Positions 7,389 through 16,900 of a stretch of 52,462 nt of DNA are shown here, piece after piece. The stretch is from Acidobacteriota bacterium (lineage in GTDB: Bacteria > Acidobacteriota > Vicinamibacteria > Vicinamibacterales > CAVVIG01), in NCBI GenBank assembly GCA_018268955.1, contig JAFDVO010000046.1:1-52462 (forward strand), in the 5' to 3' direction. The translations under genes and the position numbers were made by a program. The notes below the pieces were generated by a model that saw only the letters and a list, made by a program, of their open reading frames with translations, searched no databases and was not told the DNA's origin. Within the stretch, counting starts at the first letter, position 1; every line of letters starts with the position of its first letter.

Positions 7389-8531
7389 TCAGGTCGCCTC
7401 CAGCGAGCCTGCTCTCGCGCGGCTCTCGAGGCCCTGCGGCTGGACCGGCTCACGCGGCAGCACGATCGTGAACGTCGTCGAATGCGACTCCGCAGACGAG
7501 GAGACGGAGATGGAGCCGCCATGCGCTTCGCAGATCTGCTGCACGATGTAGAGGCCGAGGCCGAGACCGCGCGTGTCGCCGCCAGGCCGCCGCCCGCGGC
7601 GGTACGGCTCGAACAGCGTGCGTCGCTCCGCCTCCGGAATGAACCCGCCATTGGTGACCTGCAGACGAACGCGCGAAAGATCGCTGCCGTCGATCACGAC
7701 GCCGATGGGGGCATCTGCCTCGCCGTGCTGGAAAGCGTTGGCGAGCAGGTTCGTGACAGCCTGCATCAGGCGGTCCGCGTCCCACGTGCCCTGCGTGTCG
7801 CCACGGAACTCGGTCCGGACCCGCGCCTGCTTCGGGTCCTGCTCGTCCACCGCTCGTCGGACGACGACAGCGGAGTCGCACGCGGCGCACTGCACCGGCA
7901 GCCCCTGCCCACTGCGCGTGCGCGCGAGGTCCAGCAGGTCGTTCACCATCGTCAGCATCCGCTCACCAGACCGGCTGATGCGCTCGACACCCTTGAGGAT
8001 CATCGGGTCGGTCGCCTGGCGCTGCAGCACCTGCGCCTGCGAAATGACGACGTTGAGGGGCGTGCGGAGGTCGTGACCGAGCACCGCCATGAACAGCTCC
8101 GTCAGGTGCAGGTGTTCATCGAGCAGCCGGATCTGCTCCGCGAGCCGCTGCCGCTGGACGTGCAACTCGACGAACACGCGGACCTTGGCCAGGAGGACCT
8201 GCGGGTCGAGCGGCTTGTAGAGGAAGTCGACGGCGCCTGCCTCGTACCCGACGAAGGCACGCGTCACATCCAGCGTCGCAGTCAGGAAGATGATCGGGAT
8301 GCGGCGTGTCCGCTCCGCGCCGCGCATGTACTCCGCCAGCGTGAACCCGTCCATGCCGGGCATCTGCACGTCGAGCAGCGCGAGCGCGACGTCGTGCACG
8401 AGGAGCAGTTCGAGCGCCTGCTCACCTGTCGATGCGGTGAGGCACTCCACCGCCAGCGGCTCGAGCAGCGCGGTGAGCGCCACCAGGTTGTCCGGCACAT
8501 CGTCGACGAGCAGGAGCTTGACCGCCGTCAT
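7389..8531 (-). CDS. response regulator-histidine kinase (REC-HisKA-HATPase)
   Basis: A 380-residue soluble signalling protein with a receiver at the N-terminus (residues 5-120; phosphoacceptor D54 in LLDVQMPG, switch T84, K106) followed by a kinase: H153 in LGHDLRTPLN, an N-box at LLANAFQHG and a G-box at RGLGLGLYIV. No sensor or membrane segment is present, so its input is probably phosphotransfer to the receiver. The start overlaps the CheB stop by 4 bases (ATGA), making it the last gene of a four-gene, translationally coupled operon. It probably receives phosphoryl groups from the large hybrid kinase at the operon's head; that partnership is inferred from gene order. Confidence 0.92.
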   Translation of the reverse strand: MTAVKLLLVDDVPDNLVALTALLEPLAVECLTASTGEQALELLLVHDVALALLDVQMPGMDGFTLAEYMRGAERTRRIPIIFLTATLDVTRAFVGYEAGAVDFLYKPLDPQVLLAKVRVFVELHVQRQRLAEQIRLLDEHLHLTELFMAVLGHDLRTPLNVVISQAQVLQRQATDPMILKGVERISRSGERMLTMVNDLLDLARTRSGQGLPVQCAACDSAVVVRRAVDEQDPKQARVRTEFRGDTQGTWDADRLMQAVTNLLANAFQHGEADAPIGVVIDGSDLSRVRLQVTNGGFIPEAERRTLFEPYRRGRRPGGDTRGLGLGLYIVQQICEAHGGSISVSSSAESHSTTFTIVLPREPVQPQGLESRARAGSLEAT

Positions 8532-9109
8532 CCGTTCCTCGCTGCCTCTGGCGCGAAGGCCAGCAATGCTGTTCCGATCTCGCGTGGCGGCGCCACGCGA
8601 TCCGCGCCAACAAGACGCAGCGCCGCGTCCGGCATGTAGGCCGCCGACGCCGTCTGCGGGTCCTGCACCCAGACGGTTCCGCCAGCCTGCCGGATGGCTG
8701 CCAGCCCTCGCGCCCCATCGTCGTTGGCACCGCTCAGGACGATGCCGAGGACGCGCGCACCGTAGGCCAGTGCGGCGCTCTCGAAGAGCACGTCGATGGA
8801 CGGCCGTGAGTAGCCGACCGGGGCGTCAAGCGACAGTGCGACCGTGCCGTCCGCCTCGAGCAGCAGGTGGTAATTCGGTGGCGCCAGGATCAGCCCACAG
8901 GATAGTCGCGTGCCGTGCATCCCCTCCTGCACCGGAATGGTGCACCGCCGTCCAATGGTCTCCGGAAGCGTGTTCTCGAAGTCGTCCGGGATGTGCAGCA
9001 CGGCGACGAGCGGAATCGGGAAGGACGCCGGCAGCGCGGCGGCGATCGTCGTCAGCGGCTCGAGCGCACCGGCGGATCCGCCGATCACGATGACCTTCGG
9101 GGCGGTCAT
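8528..9109 (-). CDS. CheB-type protein-glutamate methylesterase, no receiver domain
   Basis: A 193-residue methylesterase domain of the CheB family, which removes methyl groups from glutamates of chemoreceptor-like proteins. Visible catalytic elements are S12 in GGSAGA, the histidine of VLHIPDD and the aspartate region SGANDDGARG. The usual N-terminal receiver and linker are missing, so it cannot be switched on by its own phosphorylation; it may instead be controlled by the neighbouring kinase. ATG 9109 overlaps the CheR stop by 4 bases (ATGA), and its own stop overlaps the next gene the same way. Such stand-alone CheB proteins usually sit in kinase-CheR-CheB clusters outside classical chemotaxis. 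Confidence 0.92.
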   Translation of the reverse strand: MTAPKVIVIGGSAGALEPLTTIAAALPASFPIPLVAVLHIPDDFENTLPETIGRRCTIPVQEGMHGTRLSCGLILAPPNYHLLLEADGTVALSLDAPVGYSRPSIDVLFESAALAYGARVLGIVLSGANDDGARGLAAIRQAGGTVWVQDPQTASAAYMPDAALRLVGADRVAPPREIGTALLAFAPEAARNG

Positions 9110-9960
9110 CGCTGCACCCGCCTGAAGATCCGGTAGCGCGCATCGATCGGCTGGTAGTCGACCGCCCGCGGCGAGAACTGGAGTGTCTCCTTGGTCCCGA
9201 GGCAGAGCACGCCGCCATTGACGAGCGAATCGGAGAAGAGCTGCAGGACCCGGTTCTGGAGCGCCGGCGTGAAGTAGATCAGCACGTTGCGGCACGAGAT
9301 GAGCTGGACTTCGGAGAAGACGCTGTCGGTCACGAGGTCGTGATCCGCGAAGACAACCTGCCCGGTCAATGTGCGGCTGAAGCGTGCCGAGTCGTAAGCG
9401 GCGGTGTAGTACTCGGACAGGGACCGCGTGCCACCGGCTCGCTGGTAGTTGCGGCTGAACCCGGCGAGACGCGCAAGCGGATAGACGCCCGCCTCGGCCG
9501 CTTTCAGCGCCTCGCGATTCATGTCCGTCGCGTAGATCACGGTGCGGTCGAGGAGCCCTTCCTCGCTCAGGAGAATCGCCATCGCGTACAGCTCCTCGCC
9601 GCCCGCGACGCCCGGGATCCACAGCTTCAGTGAGGGCCAGGTGCGCAGCAGTGGAACAACCTGCAGGCGCAGCGCGAGCCAGAACTCCGGATCGCGAAAG
9701 AGGTCGCTCACCTGGATGGTGAGGTACTGGAGCAGGCGGGAGAGCATGCCCGCGTCGTGTCGCACGGCGTCCTCGAGGTCGGCGACGCTCTCGCACCGGA
9801 GATCGCTGAGCGCCTGACGGACCCGCCGGTGGATCGAGGCGGGCGCATAGTCCCGGAAGTCGTACTGATAGCGCTCGTAGACCACGTCGAGCAGGTGGCG
9901 GACCTGCTGATCGAAGGGCGGCTCACCGCCGTCGTGCCAAGGCGTCCCTGCCCTGGTCAT
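9106..9960 (-). CDS. CheR-type protein-glutamate O-methyltransferase
   Basis: A 284-residue CheR homologue that would transfer methyl groups from S-adenosylmethionine to receptor glutamates. The N-terminal helical domain (15-90) ends in VSDLFRDPEFW, and the SAM domain includes ATDMNREAL and the SCRNVLIYF signature. The SAM-binding loop is unusual: residues 117-123 read GVAGGEE where most CheR proteins have a G-C/S-x-T-G-E-E loop, so the cysteine and threonine are replaced. The ATG at 9960 overlaps the stop of the preceding kinase by 4 bases, so earlier in-frame starts are rejected. It pairs with the CheB gene just downstream. Confidence 0.9.
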   Translation of the reverse strand: MTRAGTPWHDGGEPPFDQQVRHLLDVVYERYQYDFRDYAPASIHRRVRQALSDLRCESVADLEDAVRHDAGMLSRLLQYLTIQVSDLFRDPEFWLALRLQVVPLLRTWPSLKLWIPGVAGGEELYAMAILLSEEGLLDRTVIYATDMNREALKAAEAGVYPLARLAGFSRNYQRAGGTRSLSEYYTAAYDSARFSRTLTGQVVFADHDLVTDSVFSEVQLISCRNVLIYFTPALQNRVLQLFSDSLVNGGVLCLGTKETLQFSPRAVDYQPIDARYRIFRRVQR

Positions 9961-11900
9961 GGCAACCACACGCGGCAGAGCGACAGGAGCCGATCGACGT
10001 CGAGCGGCTTGGCCATGTAGTCGTTCGCGCCGGCGGCGAGGCATTGCTGCTGGTCGTCGCGCATCGCCTTCGCGGTGACGGCGATGATCGGCAGGCGGGC
10101 GAAGCGCCGCTGCTGGCGGATCGCCCTCGTTGCTGCGAGCCCGTCCATCTCCGGCATCATCGTGTCCATGATGACGAGGTCGACGTCGGGCACGGCCTCG
10201 AGCTGCTCCAGCGCTTCGCGTCCGTTCCGTGCGACGAGCACGCGCGCGCCGCGAGGCTCGAACATGCCGGTCAGCGCAAACACGGTCCGGACGTCGTCAT
10301 CCACGACCAGCACGGTGCGCCCTTCGAACTTGCTGTCCCTGGCACGCGATGCCTCGAGCGCCCGGCGCCGCGCGGGCGGCTGCTGGTTCTCGACCTGATG
10401 GAGGAAGAGGGCCACCTCGTCGAGCAGCCGCTCGGTCGAGCGCGCGCCCTTCACGATGATCGAGCTCGAGTACCGCCGAAGCCGGAGTTCATCCTCGTGC
10501 GACAGCTCGCGGCCGGTGTAGACGATCACCGGCGGGAAGGCGTAGCGGGTGCCCTCGCTCATGCGGTCCAGCAGCTCGAAGCCGCTTGCATCCGGCAGCG
10601 TCAGGTCGAGCACCAGGCAGTCGTAGGTGCCAGCCTCGAGGCGCGCAAGCGCGTCGCGCATCGTCCCGACGGTGTCGACCGTGACCGCTTCGTCGCGAAG
10701 CAGCTCGCACAATCCGTCGCGCAGCCGCGCGTCGTCCTCGACCACGAGGATGCGGCGGACCGACTGCGAGAGCCGCCCTTCGATGCGCCGCAGCGCCGCC
10801 TGCAGTTCCTCGCGCTTGACCGGCTTGATGAGGTACCCGATCGCGCCAAGGTGCATGGCCGGCTCGATGTAGTCCTCCACCGACACGACGTGGACCGGAA
10901 TGTGGCGCGTGGCCGCGTCGCGCTTCAGCATCTCGAGCACCATCAGGCCTGACGCGTCCGGCAGCCGGACGTCGAGCAGGATCCCGAGCGGCTTCAGCGT
11001 GCGGGCCAGTTCGAGCCCCTCCGAGGCGGTGCCGGCGACCACGCAATCGAGGTCCTCCTCGTGTGCGAGGTCGAACAGGATGCGCGCGAAGGCGGGGTCG
11101 TCCTCGACGACAAGAAGCAGGCGATCGCCACGGGTGCGCACCGCCCGATCGTCGACGAACGCCGACTGCGCAGAGGGCCGAACCGGCGCGGCCGTCGGCA
11201 CGCGCGTTGGCTCGGGCTGGGAACGCTCGCGTGGCGGCGGCGCGGAGGGAATGCCCGGGGCCGGAACCGTGGCACTCGGTGGCGGAGGTGCCGCAGCAAC
11301 GGGTGTCTGTGGTGGCGTCGACGGAATCGCGAGCGTGAAGGTGCTGCCGGTTCCGGGCACGCTCGTAACCGATACGTCGCCTCCGAGCAGTCGCGCGAGC
11401 TGGCGCGAAATCGAAAGGCCGAGGCCCGTGCCACCGAACCGGCGGCTGGTACTGCCGTCGGCCTGCGTGAACGGTTCGAAGACGGCGTCCAGCTTCTCGG
11501 CAGGGATGCCGATCCCGGTATCACGGACATCGAATGCGACGCGGCCGGCCGCGTCGAGCCGGACGACAACCGACACCTCACCACGTTCGGTGAACTTGAT
11601 GGCGTTCGCGACGAGGTTACGCAGGATCTGCTGCACCCGCTGCGCGTCGGTCGTCAGCGCATTGGGCAGACCAGGCTCGAGGCGCACGCTGAACGCGAGC
11701 CCCTTCTGCGATGCGGACGGCTCGAAGGTCCGCTCGAGTCCAGCGGCGACCTGCTGCAGGTCGACCGCATCGGTCCGGACGTCGACCCGTCCAGCCTCGA
11801 TCTTCGCAAGATCCAGGATGTCGTTGATGAGCGCCAGGAGGTCCTCGCCGGCGCCGTGGATCGTCTGTGCGTACCGAATCTGGTCTGGCGTGAGGTTTCC
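9957..11900 (-). CDS. hybrid histidine kinase, C-terminal part (HATPase and three receivers), separated by a frameshift
   Basis: Downstream half of the gene that begins at 13123. In this frame the protein continues GNLTPDQIRYAQTIHGAGED, finishes the dimerisation domain, and then has a complete ATPase (N-box LVANAIKFTE, DTGIGIP, GGTGLGLSIS). A proline-rich linker is followed by three receiver domains: LLLVVEDD with LDVRLPD, RILVVEDD with LDLTLPD, and TVLVVDDD with MDTMMPEMDG. The first ATG in this frame is at 11687, inside the ATPase domain, so independent translation would give a protein without its phosphoacceptor histidine. The stop overlaps the CheR start by 4 bases. With the missing base restored the whole protein would be about 1055 residues. 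Confidence 0.88.
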   Translation of the reverse strand, partial: GNLTPDQIRYAQTIHGAGEDLLALINDILDLAKIEAGRVDVRTDAVDLQQVAAGLERTFEPSASQKGLAFSVRLEPGLPNALTTDAQRVQQILRNLVANAIKFTERGEVSVVVRLDAAGRVAFDVRDTGIGIPAEKLDAVFEPFTQADGSTSRRFGGTGLGLSISRQLARLLGGDVSVTSVPGTGSTFTLAIPSTPPQTPVAAAPPPPSATVPAPGIPSAPPPRERSQPEPTRVPTAAPVRPSAQSAFVDDRAVRTRGDRLLLVVEDDPAFARILFDLAHEEDLDCVVAGTASEGLELARTLKPLGILLDVRLPDASGLMVLEMLKRDAATRHIPVHVVSVEDYIEPAMHLGAIGYLIKPVKREELQAALRRIEGRLSQSVRRILVVEDDARLRDGLCELLRDEAVTVDTVGTMRDALARLEAGTYDCLVLDLTLPDASGFELLDRMSEGTRYAFPPVIVYTGRELSHEDELRLRRYSSSIIVKGARSTERLLDEVALFLHQVENQQPPARRRALEASRARDSKFEGRTVLVVDDDVRTVFALTGMFEPRGARVLVARNGREALEQLEAVPDVDLVIMDTMMPEMDGLAATRAIRQQRRFARLPIIAVTAKAMRDDQQQCLAAGANDYMAKPLDVDRLLSLCRVWLP

Positions 11901-13123
11901 CGCTGCTTGTCCGCCAGCAGCCGCGCCAGGATCAGCGCGCTGTTGAGCGGGGTCCGCAGTTCGTGGCTCATGTTGGCGAGGAACTCGCTCTTCAACTGAT
12001 TGGCCCGTGTCAGCTCGGCGGCCTTCTCGGACAGCTCACGCTGGGAGACGAGCAGCGCCTCCTGCTGCTGCGTCAGCGTGCGCGCATGGATCTCGAGCTG
12101 CGCGTTCGTCTGTTCCAGCTCGCTCTGTTGCGCCTCGAGTTCGGACTGCGACTCGCGCAGGGCCTGGCTCTGGTTCTCCAGCTCCTCGTTCGCGACGCGG
12201 AGCTCCTCGCTCTGCACCTGCAGTTCCTCGGCCTGCCGCTGCGTTTCCTCGAGCAGCTGCGCCAGCCGACGACGGTACATGGCAGAACGCATCGCCACGC
12301 CCACCGGCTCGGCGATGGACTCGAGGAGCTGCCGTTCGACATCGCTGAAGGGCGACTGGCGCGCGACCTCCAGGACGGCCGTCGTCTCGCCGTCCACGTG
12401 GGCTGGCAGCACCGCGAGCGTGACCGGTCGGGCGGCAGCAAGCGCCGATGAGAGACGGAGCCCATCGTGCGGCACCCCATCGACGACCAGCAGCCGCCGG
12501 TCGCGGGCCGCCTGCCCCGGGAGCCCCTCACCCAGGGCCAGCGTCTCGGGAACCTGGGCGTCCGAGCCGAGCGCGTATCCGGCGACGCGGTGCAGGCCGT
12601 CCTCCCCCACCCGGTAGCACACGCCAGCCGCGATCCCGATGGTGGTGCTCAGCCCGTCGAGCACCGCGCGGCCGATCTCCTCCTTCTTCAGTTCACCCTG
12701 CATCGACTGCACGATGGCGGCCCGGATCCGCCGGAGCCACACTTCGCGCGCGGCAGTCACGCGCGCGGCAATGAGGTAGCGCGCGAGCCCCGCGACGGTC
12801 CATACCGTGATCACGCCGAACGTGCGGTTCAGGGCGACAATCGCCGGCGTGACCTCACCTGGCGGACTGGCATAGAAGCCCACGACGATGAGGGCAGACT
12901 CGACGGCGGCAATGCCGATCGGGAGCCGTGGGTCCATCCCAAGGATCGTCAGCACGACCGGGGCGACGTAGAACACCCAGACCGCGACACCCAGAGCGGT
13001 GACGAGGTCCGCGCCGAACACCGCAAGGGTGCCCAGGGCTACGGCCCAGTAGACGTACGAGCCTGTCTGCGAAGGTCGGGTGCGCTGATCGGGCAAGGGG
13101 GCTCCGCTGCATATTATGCGCAT
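11654..13123 (-). CDS. hybrid histidine kinase, N-terminal part (membrane, GAF, coiled coil, HisKA), frameshifted
   Basis: First gene of the kinase-CheR-CheB-kinase operon. The N-terminus has three or four hydrophobic segments (about residues 23-115), then a GAF domain (about 130-270), a long heptad-rich coiled coil (about 275-370) and a HisKA domain with H387 in NMSHELRTPLN. After LARLLADKQ the frame goes wrong near 11902: homologous sequence continues only in the next frame, consistent with loss of one base in the CGGGAAAC tract at 11895-11902. The residues read from about 11900 to the stop at 11654 are therefore spurious. Start: ATG 13123 has only a weak ribosome site; TTG 13096 has a well-spaced GGAG. 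Whether the indel is biological or an assembly error cannot be told here. Confidence 0.85.
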   Translation of the reverse strand: MRIICSGAPLPDQRTRPSQTGSYVYWAVALGTLAVFGADLVTALGVAVWVFYVAPVVLTILGMDPRLPIGIAAVESALIVVGFYASPPGEVTPAIVALNRTFGVITVWTVAGLARYLIAARVTAAREVWLRRIRAAIVQSMQGELKKEEIGRAVLDGLSTTIGIAAGVCYRVGEDGLHRVAGYALGSDAQVPETLALGEGLPGQAARDRRLLVVDGVPHDGLRLSSALAAARPVTLAVLPAHVDGETTAVLEVARQSPFSDVERQLLESIAEPVGVAMRSAMYRRRLAQLLEETQRQAEELQVQSEELRVANEELENQSQALRESQSELEAQQSELEQTNAQLEIHARTLTQQQEALLVSQRELSEKAAELTRANQLKSEFLANMSHELRTPLNSALILARLLADKQRETSRQTRFGTHRRSTAPARTSWRSSTTSWILRRSRLDGSTSGPMRSTCSRSPLDSSGPSSRPHRRRGSRSACASSLVCPMR

Positions 13124-13137
13124 CGTTCCGTGCGGCT

Positions 13138-13950
13138 GTGGTCAGAGCGAACCGCCGGGCCGGAACGCAGCTCGGCGGTTCTCGGGCTCGCGCCTCAGCC
13201 GCAGTCTATAATCCCGTCACGCTCACACGTCCTGCTCACGCCGCACGCAGCCTCGTCGGTGCGTTGATCGCGATTGCCGCCACACTGTCCGCCGCGCGAA
13301 CGCCACTTGTCGCCGGACCAGGGCGGCCTGCGCCGATGCGTCGCGCGCTGGACGACTCGGATCGCACGGCCTTCCGTGCCTGGTTCACGCTCCTCGCTGA
13401 CGCTGAATTCGAGCGCCGGAGCCCGGACGTCACCGACTGCGCCGCGCTGGTGCGGCACGCGTATCGCGAGGCGCTGCGTGCGCACACGCCTGCCTGGTTC
13501 CAGGCCGCGGGGCTGCCGCGGCTCGTCGCGTACCCGGATGTGCGGCAGGTGCCGCCGATGGTCGATGGTGCCTGGCTGCTCTTCCGCACCGCACGACAGC
13601 CCGAGCGGTTTGGCGAGTTCGCCGATGCCGAGTCGATCGTCTCGCTCAACGCGCGCCGCGTCTCGCGAGACGTGCGTGCCGCGCAGCCCGGGGATCTCCT
13701 CTACTTCAATCACCCGGAGGCGGACAGCCCGTCGCACCTGATGGTCTACGTCGGGCCGTCATCGTTCGATCGCCACCGCGCGGACTGGCTCGTGTATCAC
13801 ACCGGTCCCGACGAGGGCACTGCTGGTGAGGTGCGGAAGGTCGCCGTCGCAGACCTGCTGCGCCACCCCTCGCCGCGCTGGCGACCGGTTCAGGCGAACC
13901 CCGCATTCATCGGCGTCTACCGCCTTTCGATACTCGACAGGGAACACTGA
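13138..13950 (+). CDS. DUF1175 (YfaT-like) secreted protein
   Basis: Matches the DUF1175 family, whose Escherichia coli member YfaT is encoded next to the alpha-2-macroglobulin YfaS, as here. The conserved part carries an NlpC/P60-like pattern: DVTDCAALVRHAY (the cysteine codon is 13438-13440), LYFNHP and a SHLMVYVG histidine strand, so a cysteine-hydrolase fold is likely, but the reaction is unknown. A hydrophobic segment (SLVGALIAIAATLSAA) looks like a signal peptide or anchor. The start is uncertain: GTG 13138 is only 14 bases from the divergent kinase gene and gives a long charged leader, TTG 13264 is too short, and ATG 13336 lacks the signal. Its stop shares one base with the next start (TGATG). 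Confidence 0.82.
   Translation: MVRANRRAGTQLGGSRARASAAVYNPVTLTRPAHAARSLVGALIAIAATLSAARTPLVAGPGRPAPMRRALDDSDRTAFRAWFTLLADAEFERRSPDVTDCAALVRHAYREALRAHTPAWFQAAGLPRLVAYPDVRQVPPMVDGAWLLFRTARQPERFGEFADAESIVSLNARRVSRDVRAAQPGDLLYFNHPEADSPSHLMVYVGPSSFDRHRADWLVYHTGPDEGTAGEVRKVAVADLLRHPSPRWRPVQANPAFIGVYRLSILDREH
13206..13211 (+). promoter_or_regulatory. possible -10 box (TATAAT)
   Basis: A perfect TATAAT hexamer in GC-rich DNA, positioned between the divergent kinase start and the conserved part of the DUF1175 gene. No good -35 is found at 16-18 bases. If real, it would force translation of the DUF1175 gene to begin downstream, at TTG 13264 or ATG 13336, so it bears directly on the start choice. Confidence 0.25.
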
Positions 13951-16900
13951 TGCCCTCTCACACAGGCGCCGCACGGGCGCTGCTGACGGCCGTGGCACTG
14001 GTCATCGCGACGGGTCGCACGGGCAGTGCGCAACCGCCGCAGCCGACCACCCCGGCCTTCTCCGTCGCGACGAGCCACATCTTCACCACGAAGGAGCAGC
14101 CGGCGATCACGTTGACCCACCGGCAGGTCGATCACCTGGACTTCAGGGTCTACACGGTCAACGACCCGCTCGCCTTCTTCGAGAAGCTGCGCGACGCGCA
14201 CCAGCTCGGAAGCGAGGAGCCGGTCGTCCCGCAGGAGCAGACCTGGCTCGAGCGCATCGCGGCATGGAAGTCGGCGCGGCGCGCGGACCTGCGCCGGTTC
14301 ATGCGCCGCCAGTTCAGCCCGGAGTACAGGCACGTGCGAAACCAGCAGCAGGATCGGCAGCAGGTCGTCCTGCGACGGACGCTGAACGTGAACACCTTCG
14401 CGCAGGTGCCGCTGCTGAATGCCTCGCAGCTCGTCACGTCCTGGCGCGAACTGCTGCCGCCGGTGCGCGAGGCCGAGTACCGCCGCATCCCACTCGACCT
14501 GCACGCGGCAGGCATCTACGTTGTCGAAGCCGTGAACCCGCCTCTGCGCGCCTATACGGTCGTCATCGTGTCGGATGTCGGGCTCGTCACCAAGACCGCA
14601 CCGGGCCAACTGCTCGTGTTCGCGGCGAATCGGTTCACGGGTGCGCCGCTCCGGGGATGTCAGGTGCACGTCCTCGCCGATCAGCAGCCGGTCGCCACAG
14701 GCACGACAGACGTCGACGGCACGCTGCAGACGACGCTGGACGTGAAGGAGCCGGACAGCCTTGTGACCGTGGCCGATTGCGGCGGGCAGGCGGCAGCGAC
14801 CGACCCTGGCGCCTTCACCATCAATCAGGCGACCCGCGAGCTTGTCGGCTACACCTACACGGACCGTCCGGTCTACCGGCCCGGGCACACCGTGCACTAC
14901 CGCAGCGTGCTGCGCTGGCGCGACCGTGGTGCCCTCACCCCGTTCGGCGCCGGCGCCGTCGAGATCTCCATCGTCGACAGCGGCGACAAGGTGCTCACGC
15001 GTGAGCGCAAGACGGTGGATGCATTCGGGTCGGTCAACGGCTCGTTCACCATTCCGCCAACCGCTTCGCTCGGGTACTACACCGTGCGCGTGGCCAGCGG
15101 CGACCACACCGCAACCGGCTCGTTCGAAGTGCAGGAGTACCGGAAGCCCGAATTCGATGTCGCGGTGCGTCCCGCCACAAAGACGATGATGCAGGGGGCG
15201 GAGGTCAGCGTCACGATCAGCGCGCGGTACTACTTCGGCCAGCCGGTCTCCGGCGGTCGCGTGAAGTACGTGGTGCACCACCAGCCCTACTACTCGCCGC
15301 TGCGGTTCCTCGACCGTGGTGAAGAGGACGTCGGCGGCGACAGCTTCTTCGGCGATGGCGGCGATGCGGCGTACGAAGGGTCGGCAACGCTCGACGCGCA
15401 GGGCACCGCGCAGGTCCGGATTCCACTCGACGAGGACGAGGACTCCCGCGACTACACCGCGCGGGTCGAGGCACAGGTGATGGACGCCAGCGGGCGCGAG
15501 GTGTCCGGTGCCACGTCGGTGGTCGCCACCTGGGGGCGGTTCCTCCTCGCCGCGTCCGCCGATCGCTACGTCTACAACCCGGGCACCAGCGCCACGATCC
15601 GCGTCCGTGCACTGGACTACGACGGGGCGCCGCAACCGAACACCCGCGTCCACGCGACGCTCGAGCGTGTGGACTACCGCGACGGCTACGATCGCCCACG
15701 TGTCACCACCATCGCGCAGGGGGATGTGACGACGGACGCGGAGGGGCGGGCGTCATGGGCGACCACGGTCCCGCGCGAAGGGGGCAGCTATCGGGTCACC
15801 ACCAGTGCTCCCTCGGATGGACGGAGCGTGACGGACACGGTCTCGATCTGGGTTCCGGGACGTGACGAAGGCGTCGACGAAGGCGACCGCTTCCTCGAGC
15901 TGATTGCCGACCGACGGACGTACCAGCCGGGCGAGACCGCTCGGCTGATGGTGCAGGGCGAGGCGTTCGATGCGCAGGTGCTCGTGACCAAGGAGAACCA
16001 GCAGATCGCGTGGCACCGGGTCGTCCACGTCACCTCTGGCGACGCCATCGACATACCCGTGTCCGCAGAAGATGTGGGCGACACCTACGTGAGCATCGCG
16101 TTCCTGAAGGATGACCGGCTCTTCCGCGCCGAGCGACGGCTGTCCGTGCCCGCCACCTCGAGGCAGCTCACCATCGTGGCGGACACCGATCGTCCGGTCG
16201 CGCGGCCTGGCGAGCCGGCCAGCTTCAGCCTGCATGTCACCGACGCGACAGGGGCACCGGTGCGCGCGCAGCTCAGCGTCGGCCTGGTCGACGAGGCGCT
16301 GTACGGTGTCCGTCCGGATTCGACACCGGACCCGCTCCGCTTCTTCTATCGCCGCGAGTTCAACGAGGTCAGCACCTCGTTCTCGCGCGACTATCCGTTC
16401 GTCGGCTACTCGGGCACGGACCAGTTGATCCTGACGCAGCGCCGCAGGCCGATGACCTTCGCGCAGTTCAAGGCGGACCGGCCGGACCGGCCCCGCGTGC
16501 GGAAGGACTTCCCGGATACCGTGTTCTGGTCCGCAACGGTCACGACCGACGCGGCAGGCACCGCGCGTGTGGCCATCGACTACCCCGACTCGTTGACGAC
16601 GTGGCGGCTCACGGCACGCGGCGTCACCGCCGACACGAACGTCGGCTCCGTCGTCGCACGCTCGCTGACCACGAAGGATCTCATCCTCCGCGTGGTCACG
16701 CCTCGATTCCTGACCGAAGGTGACCAGGTCGCTATCCCGTCGATCGTCCACAACTACCTTCCCGAGCAGAAGAACGTGAACGTCACGGTCGCCGCCGAGG
16801 GCCTCTCCGCAGGCGGGCCGGGCGCGGCGCGAACGCTGCAGGTTCCGCAGAACGGCCAGCAGCGCACGGACTGGCCGTTCACGGCGCAGCAGGTCCGCCC

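Noticed and set aside
11893..11902. GGGAAAC as a programmed -1 frameshift site in the kinase gene
   Set aside because: A canonical slippery heptamer must be read as G-GGA-AAC in the upstream frame. Here the upstream frame reads CGG-GAA-ACC, so tandem slippage would not re-pair. A simple one-base indel explains the data better.
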